Of a stretch of DNA of 64,000 nucleotides, positions 45,226 to 57,592 are shown piece after piece. Under the pieces are notes generated by a model. The model was not told the origin of the DNA and searched no databases. It was given only the letters and a program-made list of their open reading frames with translations. Position numbers and translations under genes: made by a program. Positions within the stretch are counted from its first letter, which is position 1. Each line of letters begins with the position of its first letter. The DNA is taken from NCBI GenBank assembly GCA_950295325.1, contig OX485804.1, positions 54,426,429-54,490,428 on the forward strand, read 5' to 3'. This DNA is from Polytrichum commune. Its lineage: Eukaryota; Streptophyta; Polytrichopsida; Polytrichales; Polytrichaceae.

Positions 45226-46480
45226 GCCTCTTGGGCATTTAGGGATTAATTTATCCGGTTTTTTAAGACACTACTAACTTAAAAGATGCCAAAATTGATT
45301 AAGAAACTTGGAGTTGATTAATTGAAGTCAAAATGCAAGAAGGAAGGCTAGCTGTCCTGTGTAAATGAGGAGCATGAGGCCCACTCAATGTGGTGAATGC
45401 TTGGGTGTAAAGTGAAAGGGATCTATGTTATGAGCTCCTTTTGGCCCCTTCACTTACTGTACTTAGTGAATCATCGCCAAAATGACTCCCAAGATTTTTT
45501 ATTTTTTATTTTTTGAATTTACTAATTAAATAAGTATTACCTATTACATAGGTGAACCTCCTCCCACCTGGGTCGCATGTTTTGGGCCTCGTGCAAATTG
45601 CAAGTTCTTTATATTTATTCCTTATGTTAGTTAGTTAGTAGTAGTAGTAGTAGTAGTAGCGCTTAACAGTAAGTTACACCTGAATTGTTGTATGAGTTTG
45701 TGGGTTACCATTTGGAGTTACATGTTGCTATAAATGTATGCTGGGCATATGATTTTTTAATCATGCTACATAAAATAGTTAGCATGCACATCAAAGAACA
45801 TGATATAACTTACTTGGTTAAAAAAAAGATAATGACGGTAAAAAGTTATAGTTATTCAACAGTAGTGACATATAATAGGACAACGTTGTGTAGTGATATT
45901 TAGGTAGGAATAAAATTTGGGTGCTCCTATTCAAGGGCGTCTAGTCGTGTGGGATCGTATTATGTTAGTATATGGGCATTTCAAGGCTTGCAACACTTCA
46001 AGTTGTTTTTACTAGTGGTGTATCGGAGGTTTTTTGAATCATTAAATATCGGTTTTAAGGTGGTTAGAGGCGGGAGTACTATTTCTAGGGATTTGTGGTG
46101 TCTATGCAATTTCATCCGTTACGGAGGTGAAAAGGAAGGACATGTATTACATGTGCATTATATATTGTTTTCAAATACGAAATAAGTTCTTCATAGAATA
46201 TGAAGTTTCCAACTTCCCACGAGATGTCAAGACACCTATTGGGGGGCCGGGGGGGGTGTGGAAATGCAAAGAAACATCACAATTAAGTTACGCTAAACTA
46301 ATTCAAGGTCTTTAGAGACTTGTTTTGGCGTCAAAACAACATGGCGTGTATTTTAGGGTGAATAAAACATGGTTTGTAACCAATAACCTCACAAGAACCA
46401 AGTACCTCAAGTGGCTCACATGAACGCAAGAGATAAAGGAAATGCAAGTAGTTACTTTGAGTACGTATGGGCAACTGGAT
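45226..46480. other. Intergenic stretch with a (TAG)n microsatellite
   Basis: (TAG)7 lies at about 45638-45659. Plus frames 45685-45903 and 45949-46185 are unrecognised. A G-rich run lies at about 46240-46256. Confidence 0.4.
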
Positions 46481-46726
46481 GGAAGAGAGTGGAAACTATC
46501 ATATATGAATGTACCTATCATTCATCCAACATAAAAGTCCTAAAATATTGTGCAATATGGAAGTTGTTTTTTAAAATTAAGATTTGACGCAGGAATCAGG
46601 TTATAAACCCCGAATTAGTCTACTCCAGGTCATTTGAGATGAATCACGCAACAAATCTATAGGATTCAAGTTTTATGTTGGATGGACGAGCGGTGCCCTT
46701 GTATACGATCATATATTCCCTTTCTC
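46481..46726. mobile_element. Foldback MITE, same family as 11775-12100 (diverged)
   Basis: The left arm (GAGAGTGGAAACTATCATAT, then ATTCATCCAACATAAAAG) and the right arm (TTTATGTTGGATGGACGAGC, then TATATTCCCTTTCTC) are inverted relatives. Blocks ATTAGTCTACTCCAGGTCAT and TTTGAGATGAATCACGCAAC align with the right arm of the element at 11775-12100. Partly related sequence continues left of it (about 46300-46340), so more than one copy may be superimposed here. Confidence 0.6.
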
Positions 46727-47388
46727 AAAATCGAACAAGGGCGGAGTGAATAAGTGCGTATTTTAGTGGGGCACCTGCACCTCAAAGTACGATGACGTCT
46801 TCCTTAAACTCTTCACTATGAAGCCCACTCTCTCTTCGAATGTCTACCACATGCCCTTTTGTTAAACCAAGGGGCAAACGAATCTTGGGTTTGGCAAGAA
46901 TGAATACTCCTCATCCTCAAGCATAGAGTACACTTACATGTGAAATCTACACACATGGAACTAAAAAGTTATTACCTTATGGAGGGCAAATATGGGGCAT
47001 GAACGTCGGGCTCATAAAGCCACCTTGTTTCAATGGTATGCTTTGTGTACCTAATTGCAAGGTGTGAGTAAAGTCATGAAAATGATGTCCATTTGACACC
47101 CTTTTGCTTCACGAGGAAGTCGACGTATCTATGTATCTATCTAGTAGTGTCTTGTAAAGAGGTCTCATAACGTTCTTGGCCATATGAGGATGGGCATGGG
47201 ACGGAAAGAAGGCTATGGTACCAACTAAAGTTACCGCAAAAACATCTTCTATAGTTTCCGTAACTATGAGATGAGTTTATTCCATGCAAGAGAATATAGA
47301 TTGTAGAGAAGATTTTGAGTTGCATATGAAGGGCATGAATGGAATTTGTGTATTTGCCCCATCCAATACTATAACCTTCTTCAGAGCC
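46727..47388. other. Intergenic stretch, no recognised gene
   Basis: One minus frame (47137-47445) of 102 aa runs into the Tourist element and is unrecognised. Confidence 0.3.
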
Positions 47389-47391
47389 TAA

Positions 47392-47895
47392 GGGCCACTT
47401 CACACACAAGCCAAGAGCCGTGACCATGAAATTGTGAGAGCCCAAAAGAAAGTATCCAAACGTTGTCCCAACACACCTCCAAGATCATGCAGTGTGGTCA
47501 CAAACCCTCAAGTGTAGTGTGAAGTCATATGCGACCGGGCCCTCAACCAAATGCTATTTCAAGGAATTTATATTCATGTGGGTCCTCACACATGATCAAA
47601 TAAAAGAAATCAGCGGTTGTGAGCATTCAAAGTGTCATCATGGTCTCCTGGTGTTGTGTTAGGTCTACCTCCAAGAAATGGTTTTTTGAAAACAGTCCAA
47701 GTGACCATGAAACACGATCCATTCGATGCCATGTAGGAATCCGTGCAGACTTTACATCCATCGTGCATTCACATACTCCGTTGGTCCCTTAAGTGTAGTT
47801 TGAAGCGAACTTGGACCGGGCTCCACCTTTTCCACCAATGAGAGTGCTTGAAGTGCCATGGTCACGGGCTCTCAGTCTCATGTGTGAAGTGGCCC
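47392..47895 (-). mobile_element. Tourist-type MITE, copy 4, with TAA target duplication
   Basis: A 504-bp element with TIR GGGCCACTTCACACACAAGC at the left and TGTGTGAAGTGGCCC at the right. It is flanked on both sides by TAA (47389-47391 and 47896-47898), the 3-bp duplication expected of PIF/Harbinger elements. Same orientation as copy 1. The internal short frame is broken by small indels. Confidence 0.9.
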
Positions 47896-47898
47896 TAA

Positions 47899-49179
47899 GA
47901 TACATTGAATCCAAATACAAGCATAGTCTTTGAAAGTGCCAAAAGATACTAGGTAGTTTTGGGTCAATGATTGCATACACCGAGCATTGTTGACTAGTGT
48001 GATATGTTGCACGTAAAGCATTATGTGTAGAGCATGATGCACTAATATGTGCAATTAGGTTGACCTCGTGAATAGGTTGAGGTTTTACCCATGCAAATTA
48101 CCTTGAGTCACATAATAATAATAACGTTGGTCATTCATCCGCATAGCAACCTTAGTAAAAAAATATTTTTTGTATTTTGATGTTGTGGTGATGTTGTGGT
48201 AATAAATATTGAGGCATGTTGATAAATTAACATGGGTTGACCTAATTGCACATATTAGTGTAGGGGTCGTTAGTGCCTCTCATGATGAGCATGAGAACAT
48301 GAAGATTTAGTAGTGTGTAGTTCAATTTGTCCATTCAAGATATTAATGTGGTAACACATTCTTGTCTAGGCCCTAAATAACTTTAATATTGCAAGGCCTA
48401 TTAAGTTATGAGGTATTTATGTACGTCATTCTAACTGAATTTCTTTAAAAAAAATCTAAAATCTAAAATGAATGAAATGAAATTGATTTAAAAGTTCGTG
48501 AAGCCAAAACGCGAATTGGATTGAAAGTACATCATGATGGTTTTAAGTCCCTATAATGACATAATATTGTAGCCTCCATGAAATAAAGGCTAATGTCAAC
48601 TTGTTGGTCCAATTAAAAGAATGATTCATTATGCTCTTGATGGGCTTTGTTCAATTTTATGAAAAACTCAGTCTCTTAGAAAAAATAAAAAATAAAAAAT
48701 AAAAAATAAAAATAAAATGGTAAAGAAAATGAGTTGACAATAGAGTCTCCAAGCATATGACAAGGACAAGTGGCTACCGAATCATCACTCACTTCTCATT
48801 GTTTAATAATGTAAAAGAGGTGATGTCAATGACGAGCCTTCACCAAATCGTCCTTTGACTGTGTCACCAATGACAGGTGGCCATAATGTTATCATTATAA
48901 ATGTATCGAATCTGGACACTATATCAAAATAGTATTTTCTGTCGCACTTTTTCTAACTTGTTTAATCATAACCGTTTTTGAATAAAATCATGTGTATTCT
49001 GAAATCTAAAAAGTTGAAGTCAACACCGCAAATTGCATGTGTCAATATAGTTACTGTCAATTAGCAAGTCCAGTCATTCGTGGATCTGCATTTGCATCCG
49101 GGAATGAAAAGTGGGCTCCGTCTAGGATGCAGATGCAAACCCAAGCAAAACAATCACTCCTCAATCTGCATAACTTTTG
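47899..49179. other. Intergenic stretch, no recognised gene
   Basis: AT-rich. An (AAAAATA)n-type tract lies at about 48680-48716. The phrases TTGACCTAATTGCACATATTAGTG (about 48238) and CACTAATATGTGCAATTAGG, TTGACC (about 48040) are inverted copies about 200 bp apart, so a small TIR or hairpin element of about 225 bp may lie at 48039-48262. Confidence 0.4.
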
Positions 49180-49350
49180 AATTTCTTCTAAAATGATCGG
49201 TAATTTTTTAAAGTCTCAAACCTCAACCATTTATTTCTCAAACTCATCCCGTTCATTTATAACTAGTATTTCTTTTATTTCTTTTTCTTCTGAAGCTCAA
49301 ACCTCAACCGGTTATTTCTCAAGCTCATTTAGTTCATCTATAACTAGTTG
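49180..49350 (+). repeat. Dispersed repeat C, partly duplicated
   Basis: Two hallmark segments in a row: TTTCTCAAACTCATCCCGTT then TTTATAACTAGT, and TTTCTCAAGCTCATTTAGTT then CATCTATAACTAGTT. The unit has duplicated locally. Confidence 0.6.
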
Positions 49351-50159
49351 ATACTAGAGAAACATAGTAGGTTGAACCCTAAAAACAATATTGTCTTATT
49401 ATGTATAACCCTCCCTGCATATCTCTGACAATTGCAGGGAGTTCGAAGCTTTTCACATAAAATTTCATCCGTGTTAGGGTGTTATGTCAGTGAGTGGGCC
49501 ACTTCCCTGCATCTGCATCTGCATTGCAGATGTAAAAGTGCATTCGCAGATGGAGATGCAGGGTGAGTGGCCTTGCTCTTATTAGAGACGTTTGAGGCCC
49601 ATTGAATAGGGTGACTGAGAGCTTGTTGTGATCAGTTGTAGTCATTATGTGTGGATCGATCCATCAAGACCATCATTAGGACATTCTAACCTGGTGAAAA
49701 ATATGATAATCTAAAGTTGAGAGATTGGTGAAGGTTGAGAGCTTGAGAAAAGGAGTCTTCTCACGTTTTTACTTCAAACGTCAAAAGCTATAATTGGTGT
49801 GGAAAATTGAACTTGAATATGTGAAGTTGTCTAAATGCCTATTGGTTGTGGTTTGCACCAACAAACAGGGAGATCTAATGGCTACATAAATATTATATTT
49901 AGTGTCATATGGTAACTTTTTGGATGAAACTTCTTATGCATAAGTGAACAAATACTATCATGGATGATGGATGAGTTCATCCATTGGCCAAATCCCTACG
50001 TTCTCTTGTCAAGCAACTTATGATGAAATATTGTCATGGATGATTGAAACTTGAATGGAAAATAACTTGGTAAGTGATAGTAATTGCAATATTGTTAATC
50101 TATAATCCTCCAAAAAATGTACAAGGAATGACAAATATTATTGGGTTAACATGTAGTGT

Positions 50160-50240
50160 TGGTGACACTATACTGCGGTTTACAATTAGTATTGAGCAAG
50201 ACAATTAGAATTGGTGACACCAAATATCAATTTTAGTGTA
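50160..50240. mobile_element. Palindromic-TIR family, type B end
   Basis: CAATTAGTATTGAGCAAGAC, AATTAGAATTGGTGACACCA, AATATCAATTTTAGTGTAG. The same end lies at 9111-9176 and, diverged, at 56118-56178. A GTGACACTATACTG word just before it may be a second terminus. Confidence 0.6.
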
Positions 50241-50354
50241 GATGAGCAATGTTATGAAGGTAAATAGAGCAACACTACTAGAAAAAGGGTGGATTATCAA
50301 CATGCGGATGTCATCACAAGAGTGAAGGGCAAGGGGGCATTGTTGCATGTGAGG

Positions 50355-50490
50355 TTACGTCTCGGTCATCCAACATATATAGAATCCCTGAAATAATATC
50401 AAATATGGAGGTTAATTTTATAACTTTAGTTGACACCGGAATAAGTTTCAAAGACTCCGGATCAGTCTAGTCAAAGTTTAGAATCTTCCT
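50355..50490. mobile_element. Fragment of the foldback MITE family
   Basis: Pieces CGGTCATCCAACATATATAG, GTTGACACCGGAATAAGTTT and AAAGACTCCGGATCAGTCTA align with the interior of the element at 11775-12100. The outer arms are missing. Confidence 0.45.
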
Positions 50491-50562
50491 GGGACAATGT
50501 GTGACAATATTTTCAGAAAAGGTATTCCCACAATCGTCCGATCATTATGATTGTGGTACTTA

Positions 50563-51068
50563 GGGCCACTTCACACACGAGACTGAGAGCCCGCGACCAT
50601 TTGCACTTCAAGCACTCTCATTGGTAGAAAGGGTGGAGCCGGTCCAAGTTCGCTTCACACTACGCTTGAGGGACCAACGGAGTATGTATGTGAATGCAAG
50701 ATGGATGTAAAGTCTACATGAATTCCTACATGGCGTCGAATGGATCATGTTTCATGGTCACTTGGACTATTTTCCAAAACCACTTTTTGGAGGTAGGCCT
50801 AACACAAAACCGGGAGACCATGGCACTCCGAACGCTCACAACCGTTGATTTATTATGTTTTTATCATGTGCGAGGACCTGCATGAATAGATATTCATTGA
50901 AATAGCATTTGGTTGAGGGCCCAGTCACATAGGACTTCACACTACACTTGAGGGTCCGTGACCCCACTACATGATTTTGGAGATGTGTTGGAGACGGCCT
51001 TTCGACACTTTCTTTTGGGCTCTCACGGTTCCATGGTCACGACTCATGGCTCGTGTGTGAAGTGGCCC
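50563..51068 (+). mobile_element. Tourist-type MITE, copy 5, with TTA target duplication
   Basis: A 506-bp element bounded by GGGCCACTTCACACACGAG and its reverse complement, with TTA on both sides (50560-50562 and 51069-51071). It is among the best-preserved copies. It carries an open frame from 50694 that includes the family's shared segment (NGSCFMVTWT... to ...QNRET). Confidence 0.9.
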
Positions 51069-51724
51069 TTAATGCATCGATCAACAACTAGTGCCCATGA
51101 GATTGATTCAAAGCACAAGTTGAAACAAGTGCTTGCCCAAAGATACGAGTCCCCCTTCTATCGGCTATAGCACAAAACAACTGCTTCTCGGCACTACAAT
51201 GCATCTCGAAACATAACCACTCTACTTGTAAATCGGTAAATATAACATAATGAATTTAGTTACAATAGCAATACATCATAACCATCATGAAGTCAAGTTA
51301 TTCACATCTCTATTACAATTATGGAATATTAAGAAATACATTAAATCCAAGGATCCAACAAATCCGGGAGCCCTCCATCTTGGGCGGGGCAGCTCATCTT
51401 GAGTCAGAGCCCACCAAAGCCTAGGCATACCCCCGGTATATTTAGGAAGCAATCAATAAGACAACGACACCTATTATCTGACATGGGATAAAGTAGGATA
51501 TCGGAGTATATGATATTAAAGTAATCTCTTGGCGGGCCGGAGGAGGGCCGCCATATGAACCATTTATGGCGTGGGAAGGCCTTTACTATACCCGGGCCGG
51601 TTCTAAATTATGCCGGACTGGACATTGGTGGGTCTCAATTTATGCCGGTACCGCCACCTAAGAACCCGGGATGCCCCATTTTTGGCGTTGGCATGCCCTA
51701 TGCCCGGTCTGGTGGGGACGCTCT
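51069..51724. other. Intergenic stretch with a GC-rich island
   Basis: 51360-51724 is clearly richer in GC (GGGCCGGAGGAGGGCCG, ACCCGGGCCGG, GAACCCGGGATGCCCC). The plus frame 51555-51791 is Gly/Pro-rich and unrecognised. It is not a known gene. Confidence 0.35.
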
Positions 51725-51925
51725 TACACATGAACTGGTTGAGATTGAGAAAATAATTGGTTCAGGTTCAAGACATCAGGTTCGATACTGATCATTTTAC
51801 ATGAATCTTTTTAAATATACCTCAAATTTATAAAGGAAAATTGAAAGATGTCGACATGTAATTGGTTGCACTTGGACACACTAGGATCTTGACAGATTAT
51901 GCCCAAAAATATCCCCGGACACTAA
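51725..51925 (-). repeat. Dispersed repeat C, minus-strand copy
   Basis: It reads in reverse: AGTTCA...CTCAACC...TTTCTCAATCTCAACCAGTT, plus the more distal part GATCCTAGTGTGTCCAAGTG, CAACCAATTACATGTCGACA shared with 18400-18560 (minus) and 59717-59775. Confidence 0.65.
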
Positions 51926-53138
51926 TCAGAACATACTTGACCATATGACATGAAACGGGTTGCAAAGAATGCTCAATGTACAACACAAGGTACATGTTAC
52001 ATGTAAATTACATGTCACATGTACAAATTAAATCGCTCTGTTTTGTCTGTAAAAGTTGTTGCGAGAGGATCTGCAAGCCAAGTCTTCGACACATGTAACA
52101 AGAAGTGAAGACAAGTGAAACCAAGAGAAGACAAACGGATGGTCAAACTTGAGAGTTTTCAAATATGTCCTTTTTGGACATATATAAACAAAATCTCAGC
52201 ACATTCACTTTATTGGTGCATGGTCATTCTTCTTGGTCCACATTCGGTTTACGGCTAGTGAGGGGCCCAAAGACTTTGTAAATTGAATTTCTTTAAAGAA
52301 ATCACACCATGGAAAGTGGACCATGAACTCGGGCCATGGAAAAAGGCCATCTTCCATGGTCCGACATCATGGTCCACGGTGTAAGCGGGCCCTTAGGCAA
52401 AGTTCCCATGCATGATACTCATTCCATATCTTAGCACTGTAGACTACATAGCCTACTACTACTACTACTACTAAAAGTCCAGGTGGCTATTCCAGCACAT
52501 TGTTATATAGGCCTGGCCTGGCCGCCTTTTAAGCCCAGAAGCTTCCTCTTTGGAATCTTCTACTTAATTAAATAGTTGACTGTTTGATGATCAACGGAAT
52601 TGTAGAAAAGCATCACCCAGTGCCCGGCATGCCACGTGGGCTCCAGCTGTGCATGAAAAGTGCAAAATGGAAGAGGACGTGGCAGACACCCCTTCGCCTA
52701 CCGACTCGGACCCCCATGCGGTAAGGTATGCTATTCTATGGGGCCCAGTTTTGGGGCTCCTCCAAACAAATTGCCTTTCCTTTAGAGAAATGGGGTTGTG
52801 AGAGGCTTTTTGACGCCTCCACGCCACTGCCCCTTTATACCGGTGATGAAATCTATCGTCACAATGTGCAATACGCAATCTTAGGTTTCACTGTACAGGT
52901 AGATATTTATTTATTCGTTTACAAAGAATGAGTCAAATAAGTTGATTGAGTGTTATAAAACGTAAACACTTCATGAAGAAGAAGAAGAAGAAGAAATCAC
53001 ATTCTACTGTAAGTAAAATGCTATGGCCTGTAATGACGTCATGTAACTCGAATGTTAGTGACGAACAATATCATGAACTATGTAGTAGTGGGATTGAATT
53101 GTCTAGTTTGACACAGCCCATTTGATATGTGTCACTGA
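51926..53138. other. Intergenic DNA with a promoter-like island, no gene body found
   Basis: 52600-52860 is GC-richer. It carries GCCACGTGGGC (about 52631-52641), GAGGACGTGGCAG (about 52671-52683) and a TTTATACC box at about 52832, an arrangement like that upstream of caleosin. Small frames (plus from 52667; minus 52591-52878) are unrecognised. (TAC)n lies at about 52453-52473 and (GAA)n at about 52976-52996. Confidence 0.3.
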
Positions 53139-53636
53139 GGGCCACTTCACACACGAGACTGAGAGCCCGTGACCATTGCACTTCAAGCACTCTCATTGGT
53201 GGAAAAGGCAGGGCCGGTCCAAGTTCGCTTCACACTACGCTTGAGGGACCAACGGAGTATGTGAATGCAAGATGGATGTGAAGTCTACACGGATTTGTAC
53301 ATGGCGTCGAATGGATCATGTTCATGGTCACTTGGACTATTTTCAGAAACCACCTCTTGGAGGTAGGCCTAACACAAAACAAGGAGACCATGGCACTCCA
53401 AATGCTCACAACCGCTGGTTTTTTTTATTTTATCATGTGTGAGGACCCACGTGAATAGAAATTCATTGAAACAACATTTGGTTGAGGGCCCGGTCACATA
53501 TGGCTTCATACTACACTTGAGGATTTGTGACCACACTACATGATTTTGGAGATATCTTGGGACGGCCTTTGGACACTTTCTTTTGGGCTCTCACAATTTC
53601 ATGGTCATGGCTCTTGGCTCATGTGTGAAGTGGTGC
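53139..53636 (+). mobile_element. Tourist-type MITE, copy 6
   Basis: About 498 bp. The left TIR GGGCCACTTCACACACGAG is intact. The right TIR is eroded (ATGTGTGAAGTGGTG). The interior aligns throughout with copies 3 and 5. A one-base loss in the CATGTTCATGG block breaks the short frame kept in copies 1, 3 and 5. Confidence 0.85.
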
Positions 53637-56600
53637 GTAGATTTGATACAAATAAGTCATAGCTTTGTGTCAAATTGATCATTTTTGCACACTAAGTGAG
53701 CTTTGCACAAAGCATGCCATACAATACGTGCAATGGGCCACGATGCCACACCAACCAAATATCTATATGTGGCAAAAACCTTCTATTACCCTTTAGTCAC
53801 ATGTGTTGCTTGCATACTTAAGGTAGACATATCCAAAAACCAACCATATGTCCAATTGTCATATATTTGGAGCCCCCAAATGTACCGTGGTGATACATAT
53901 TGTTGGTTTTAGGTTTAGTGTTGCTTTTGGGTACATGTTAAGATGAACCCAAACCATGGTTGATGATTTATGGTTCATAACGTATGAAGCACTCCATAAC
54001 ACAACCTTTTGTTTTGGAGCATTTCATACACCTGGAGCTCCTCTTCATGTACATTATGAGAAGCTAGAGGAATCGGATCGTTCAAGGAAAAATGACATTA
54101 AGGTTGGGTATAATACAATGATTTAGTGTAACATATTATTAGAATAACAAATGTACTTATTAGCATGCCCACACTAGCACCAATGATTGGCCCACTGTAG
54201 TGGAAGAATTTTCATCTTTGTAGGAGTTTATGTCTTGTATGCAGTGAAATGAATGGGTGAAACTGCAATATATTATATCCATTGAGGCTATCGTGAGTAG
54301 GACAAAGAAATCCTTATTTGATAGCAATAATTTCCAGAAAGAGATGAACTTTCTCTATCAAGAGGGACTTCTCGTGCTGCCAAGGAGCATCGATTGTCTC
54401 TAGTGTGGGCATGACATGAGTTAGTATTATGTTAGAACATTGAACTAATTCATCATAAGAATTTTGCATTTTGCTCCACAATCAAAAATCTTCTTGGCAA
54501 GAGTCATTTTTAGGACTAATTGTTGGTTCCAAAAAGTGTTGGGGTCTTTGTTCTCAAAAGTGAATAAACGTTCAGTACAGCAAATGACCACACCCTAACA
54601 TACTAGGATTGGCACATATCACCCCTAATAATTTTGGATCACTATACTTGGTTTAAACACATAAAATATACTATCTTCGGGATCCACAACGTTGATCCTA
54701 CGTATTCAAATATGTTATAAACCAAACCCAAATTCAAGTTGAATCGGGTCTCGTTATGAATGCGAAGGGCGTTGTTCATGTCATGTCCCACGTATATATT
54801 TGAACCCACAAAGCACTCTCCCATTGCTAATTGATGTTATGTCTTGGAATTAAACAAACAACTTTTGCACCAATTTGGAACCAATTTGGGACAACGAATG
54901 CTCCCAAAACCAAGTGTCACTAGCCCTCACCTAATGTTGGGTTCGCGTATTCGGGTCATACACACAAACATCATTGATCGACCCGCATGTATTGAACTCC
55001 ATCATGAATGTAATACACATTCAAATACATAGGATAAGAAGCATCATTTGCCTACCATACAAAGTCCTTTGTTGGGTCATGCAACAACAACCGAAAGCAT
55101 GGGGGAACTGACAACTAAAATGCCCTTTTGTGGCAATCATCTTCACGGCCATCATTCCACTCATGCAGTTTAAAACGGCCTTAAGGTCAAACCACCATGG
55201 TCAAAGCAAAACTCAACCTCTTCTTTTTCTTTTTCTTTTGCTCGGAAAGAAATCGGAATCCAAAACTTTTGAACCGTCCGCATAAGGGGCTCGGTTACTC
55301 CAATCGTGGAGGGAGTTATGGTAGAAGTACTAATAAACTCTTAGGCACCTCATTCCATTTGTTCCCTAAATACACATCCAATGTCAATGGAAATGAATTT
55401 TTAGTGGAATGTGGAATGTAGTTCTATGTACCCATATGCATGCATTCTACGGAGTGGGTGTCCTTTATAAGTGTATATATATGAGGGATAAATTATTTCA
55501 AAAAGTTTTAAGCTAGTTTTTAGTCTTTGTGCGTTTTTGGACCCGGACCCTAATGTAAACATGTATGGTTTTTTTGGAGAAATTCCTTAGCCATGATCCT
55601 ATGATATAAATTGCATTGGAGAGCGATCCTTTGGATGTAAGTAACACTACATTTGTATGGGGTAGTCTAAGATGTTACTTTCTTTCCCTCTGGCTACATG
55701 TACATTTTGTAATACATAACTTTTTTTTATCATTAGTAAGTTTCTATTGAGGAATACATTTGTATGCGAGCGACTATACAGTTGGGAGAAAGGAAAATGA
55801 CAAATGCATATAGATGAAATTCCAAAAGCAGTGGTGCATGTACACATCTTTTGGACTTCCACGTCAAACCTCTAAAAATGTTACATTATAAAATGGAATG
55901 AAATTGACTATAAAGTCTTGGAAACCAACATTTGACAACGTGAAAGCTAGCAAGTTCCACCAGTATCAAGTGTACGTTGTGCAATTGTGTTGCTAGTGGT
56001 AAACGAAGATGGCGTGGTCTGACAAAATATTGAAGTTGGTTTGTGATGATTTGTTGCGGTATAATAAGGAATTTTTGCGAATATAAAGAAGAGCTCGTGC
56101 ATGAGGTACCAAGATAGTACAAATAGTATTGACCGAGATGATTAGAATTGGTGACCATGGATACAACATTTGGTGTAGTCTATGAAGGGATACATTTCTC
56201 CCCAACCTGACCAACTATAAAACATGTATGCGAAAATCCAATTGTAAATCGAGAAAATAAATAATTGAAAACATTGTGCAAATGCATTGAATATTGAAAT
56301 CCCAAGTACTCATCAAATGTAAATTGACCATGGATTATTTGGAGGACAACAACAAACGATTTTTTCAAGCAATCCCCCAAAAAACAATTATTTAAACAAC
56401 ACATGAAAATAAGAATAAATTATGGGGGCATGTTCGGAAAATTTGTCAAGCATGAACAAAATGTTTCAGTTTGCCCAAAAAGTAACATGTACGCCTATAT
56501 ATAGACCTATAAATCCACCAAAATAGACTTGAAGGGTGCGCTCACATGAGCCTACTATTGTTCTACTCACACTCCTCCACATGCATGCCTTCAATGGTAA

Positions 56601-57414
56601 CCACAACACTAAACCTTGAGAGACGGGCTGAAAATAGGGTTATATATATGGTCCCATGCGTCTCTATTCGACGGCATTTTTAAAACGGGCACCCTACACA
56701 AACCCAAACATAAATGTCATGAGTCAACATCCGTCTCCTCAACGTCTTTGTTATGCTCCGGTGTGGAGGGCCCAAGCATTCAAGGCTTCATGGCCTCACC
56801 AAATGTGACAAGAAGACTACATCCGACCATGTACGGGCAAGCACCCATGGTACCAATCTTTTTTACCATATGATATAAACGCTTACACGTGGAGATGCCC
56901 TTGCCCTTGCCTTTGCCTTTCCTACTACAGTGGAGTTTTGGGCAACATATGATTGCCCATAAAAAAAAAACTGTTATGATGCCCCCCGCCCCCCCTCCCA
57001 ACCACCACTTGCTTAAAAAAATGAAAAAGAAAAGCGAATTCATGAACCAATAAGGGGCCATGTCACCTAGTCTGGCTCCCTGGGTACACTTGCTTCAAGA
57101 ATCTCATTGCTCGGAGAAAATCGGTTTATGTTCGTACATATAACCCCAAATTTTTCTTGCAAGGTGCATCATCGAAAGACGAACATACTTGTAATGATCG
57201 TCATACTAATATTGAGTTCATGAGTTGTGTTCATGGACCTAACAACCTATTTGAGAATAAAGATTTGAGTTGTCGGAATTCTAGTTTATCAAAGTCAAGG
57301 TAATTGAACACAATGTATCAGTTGAGTAATGTCATGTTCGCAGATATTGCGAGGTAGTATGCTATATATGACACTTAGTGCCATGGATTGCTTAAGATTC
57401 TGGAATGTTGTATA
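53637..57414. other. 3.8 kb AT-rich DNA, no recognised gene
   Basis: The frames are short and unrecognised. A type B palindromic-TIR end lies at about 56118-56178. CCCTTGCCCTTGCCTTTGCC, a short hexamer array, lies at about 56897-56922. A GACACTTAGTGCC word at about 57367 may be another TIR remnant. Confidence 0.3.
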
Positions 57415-57592
57415 TATTGATTGCATATCTCATTATTTTACCAACAAACGTTAAATTGGTTGTTTGGACATTACAAAACATCAACAACTTTCCTTGGTAA
57501 AAAGATTACATCCATAGTAAAAGGATATAGCACTATGTGCATCCAAATAGTCAGTGACACTGAATACCATGTTAGTGTAGTGGTTGCATACT
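57415..57592 (+). mobile_element. Right end of a type A palindromic-TIR element
   Basis: It aligns with 16000-16151: ACGTTAAATTGGTTGTTTGG, ACATTACAAAACATCAACAA, CATCCAAATAGTCAGTGACA, ending CCATGTTAGTGTAG. The left end is not found next to it. Confidence 0.65.
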
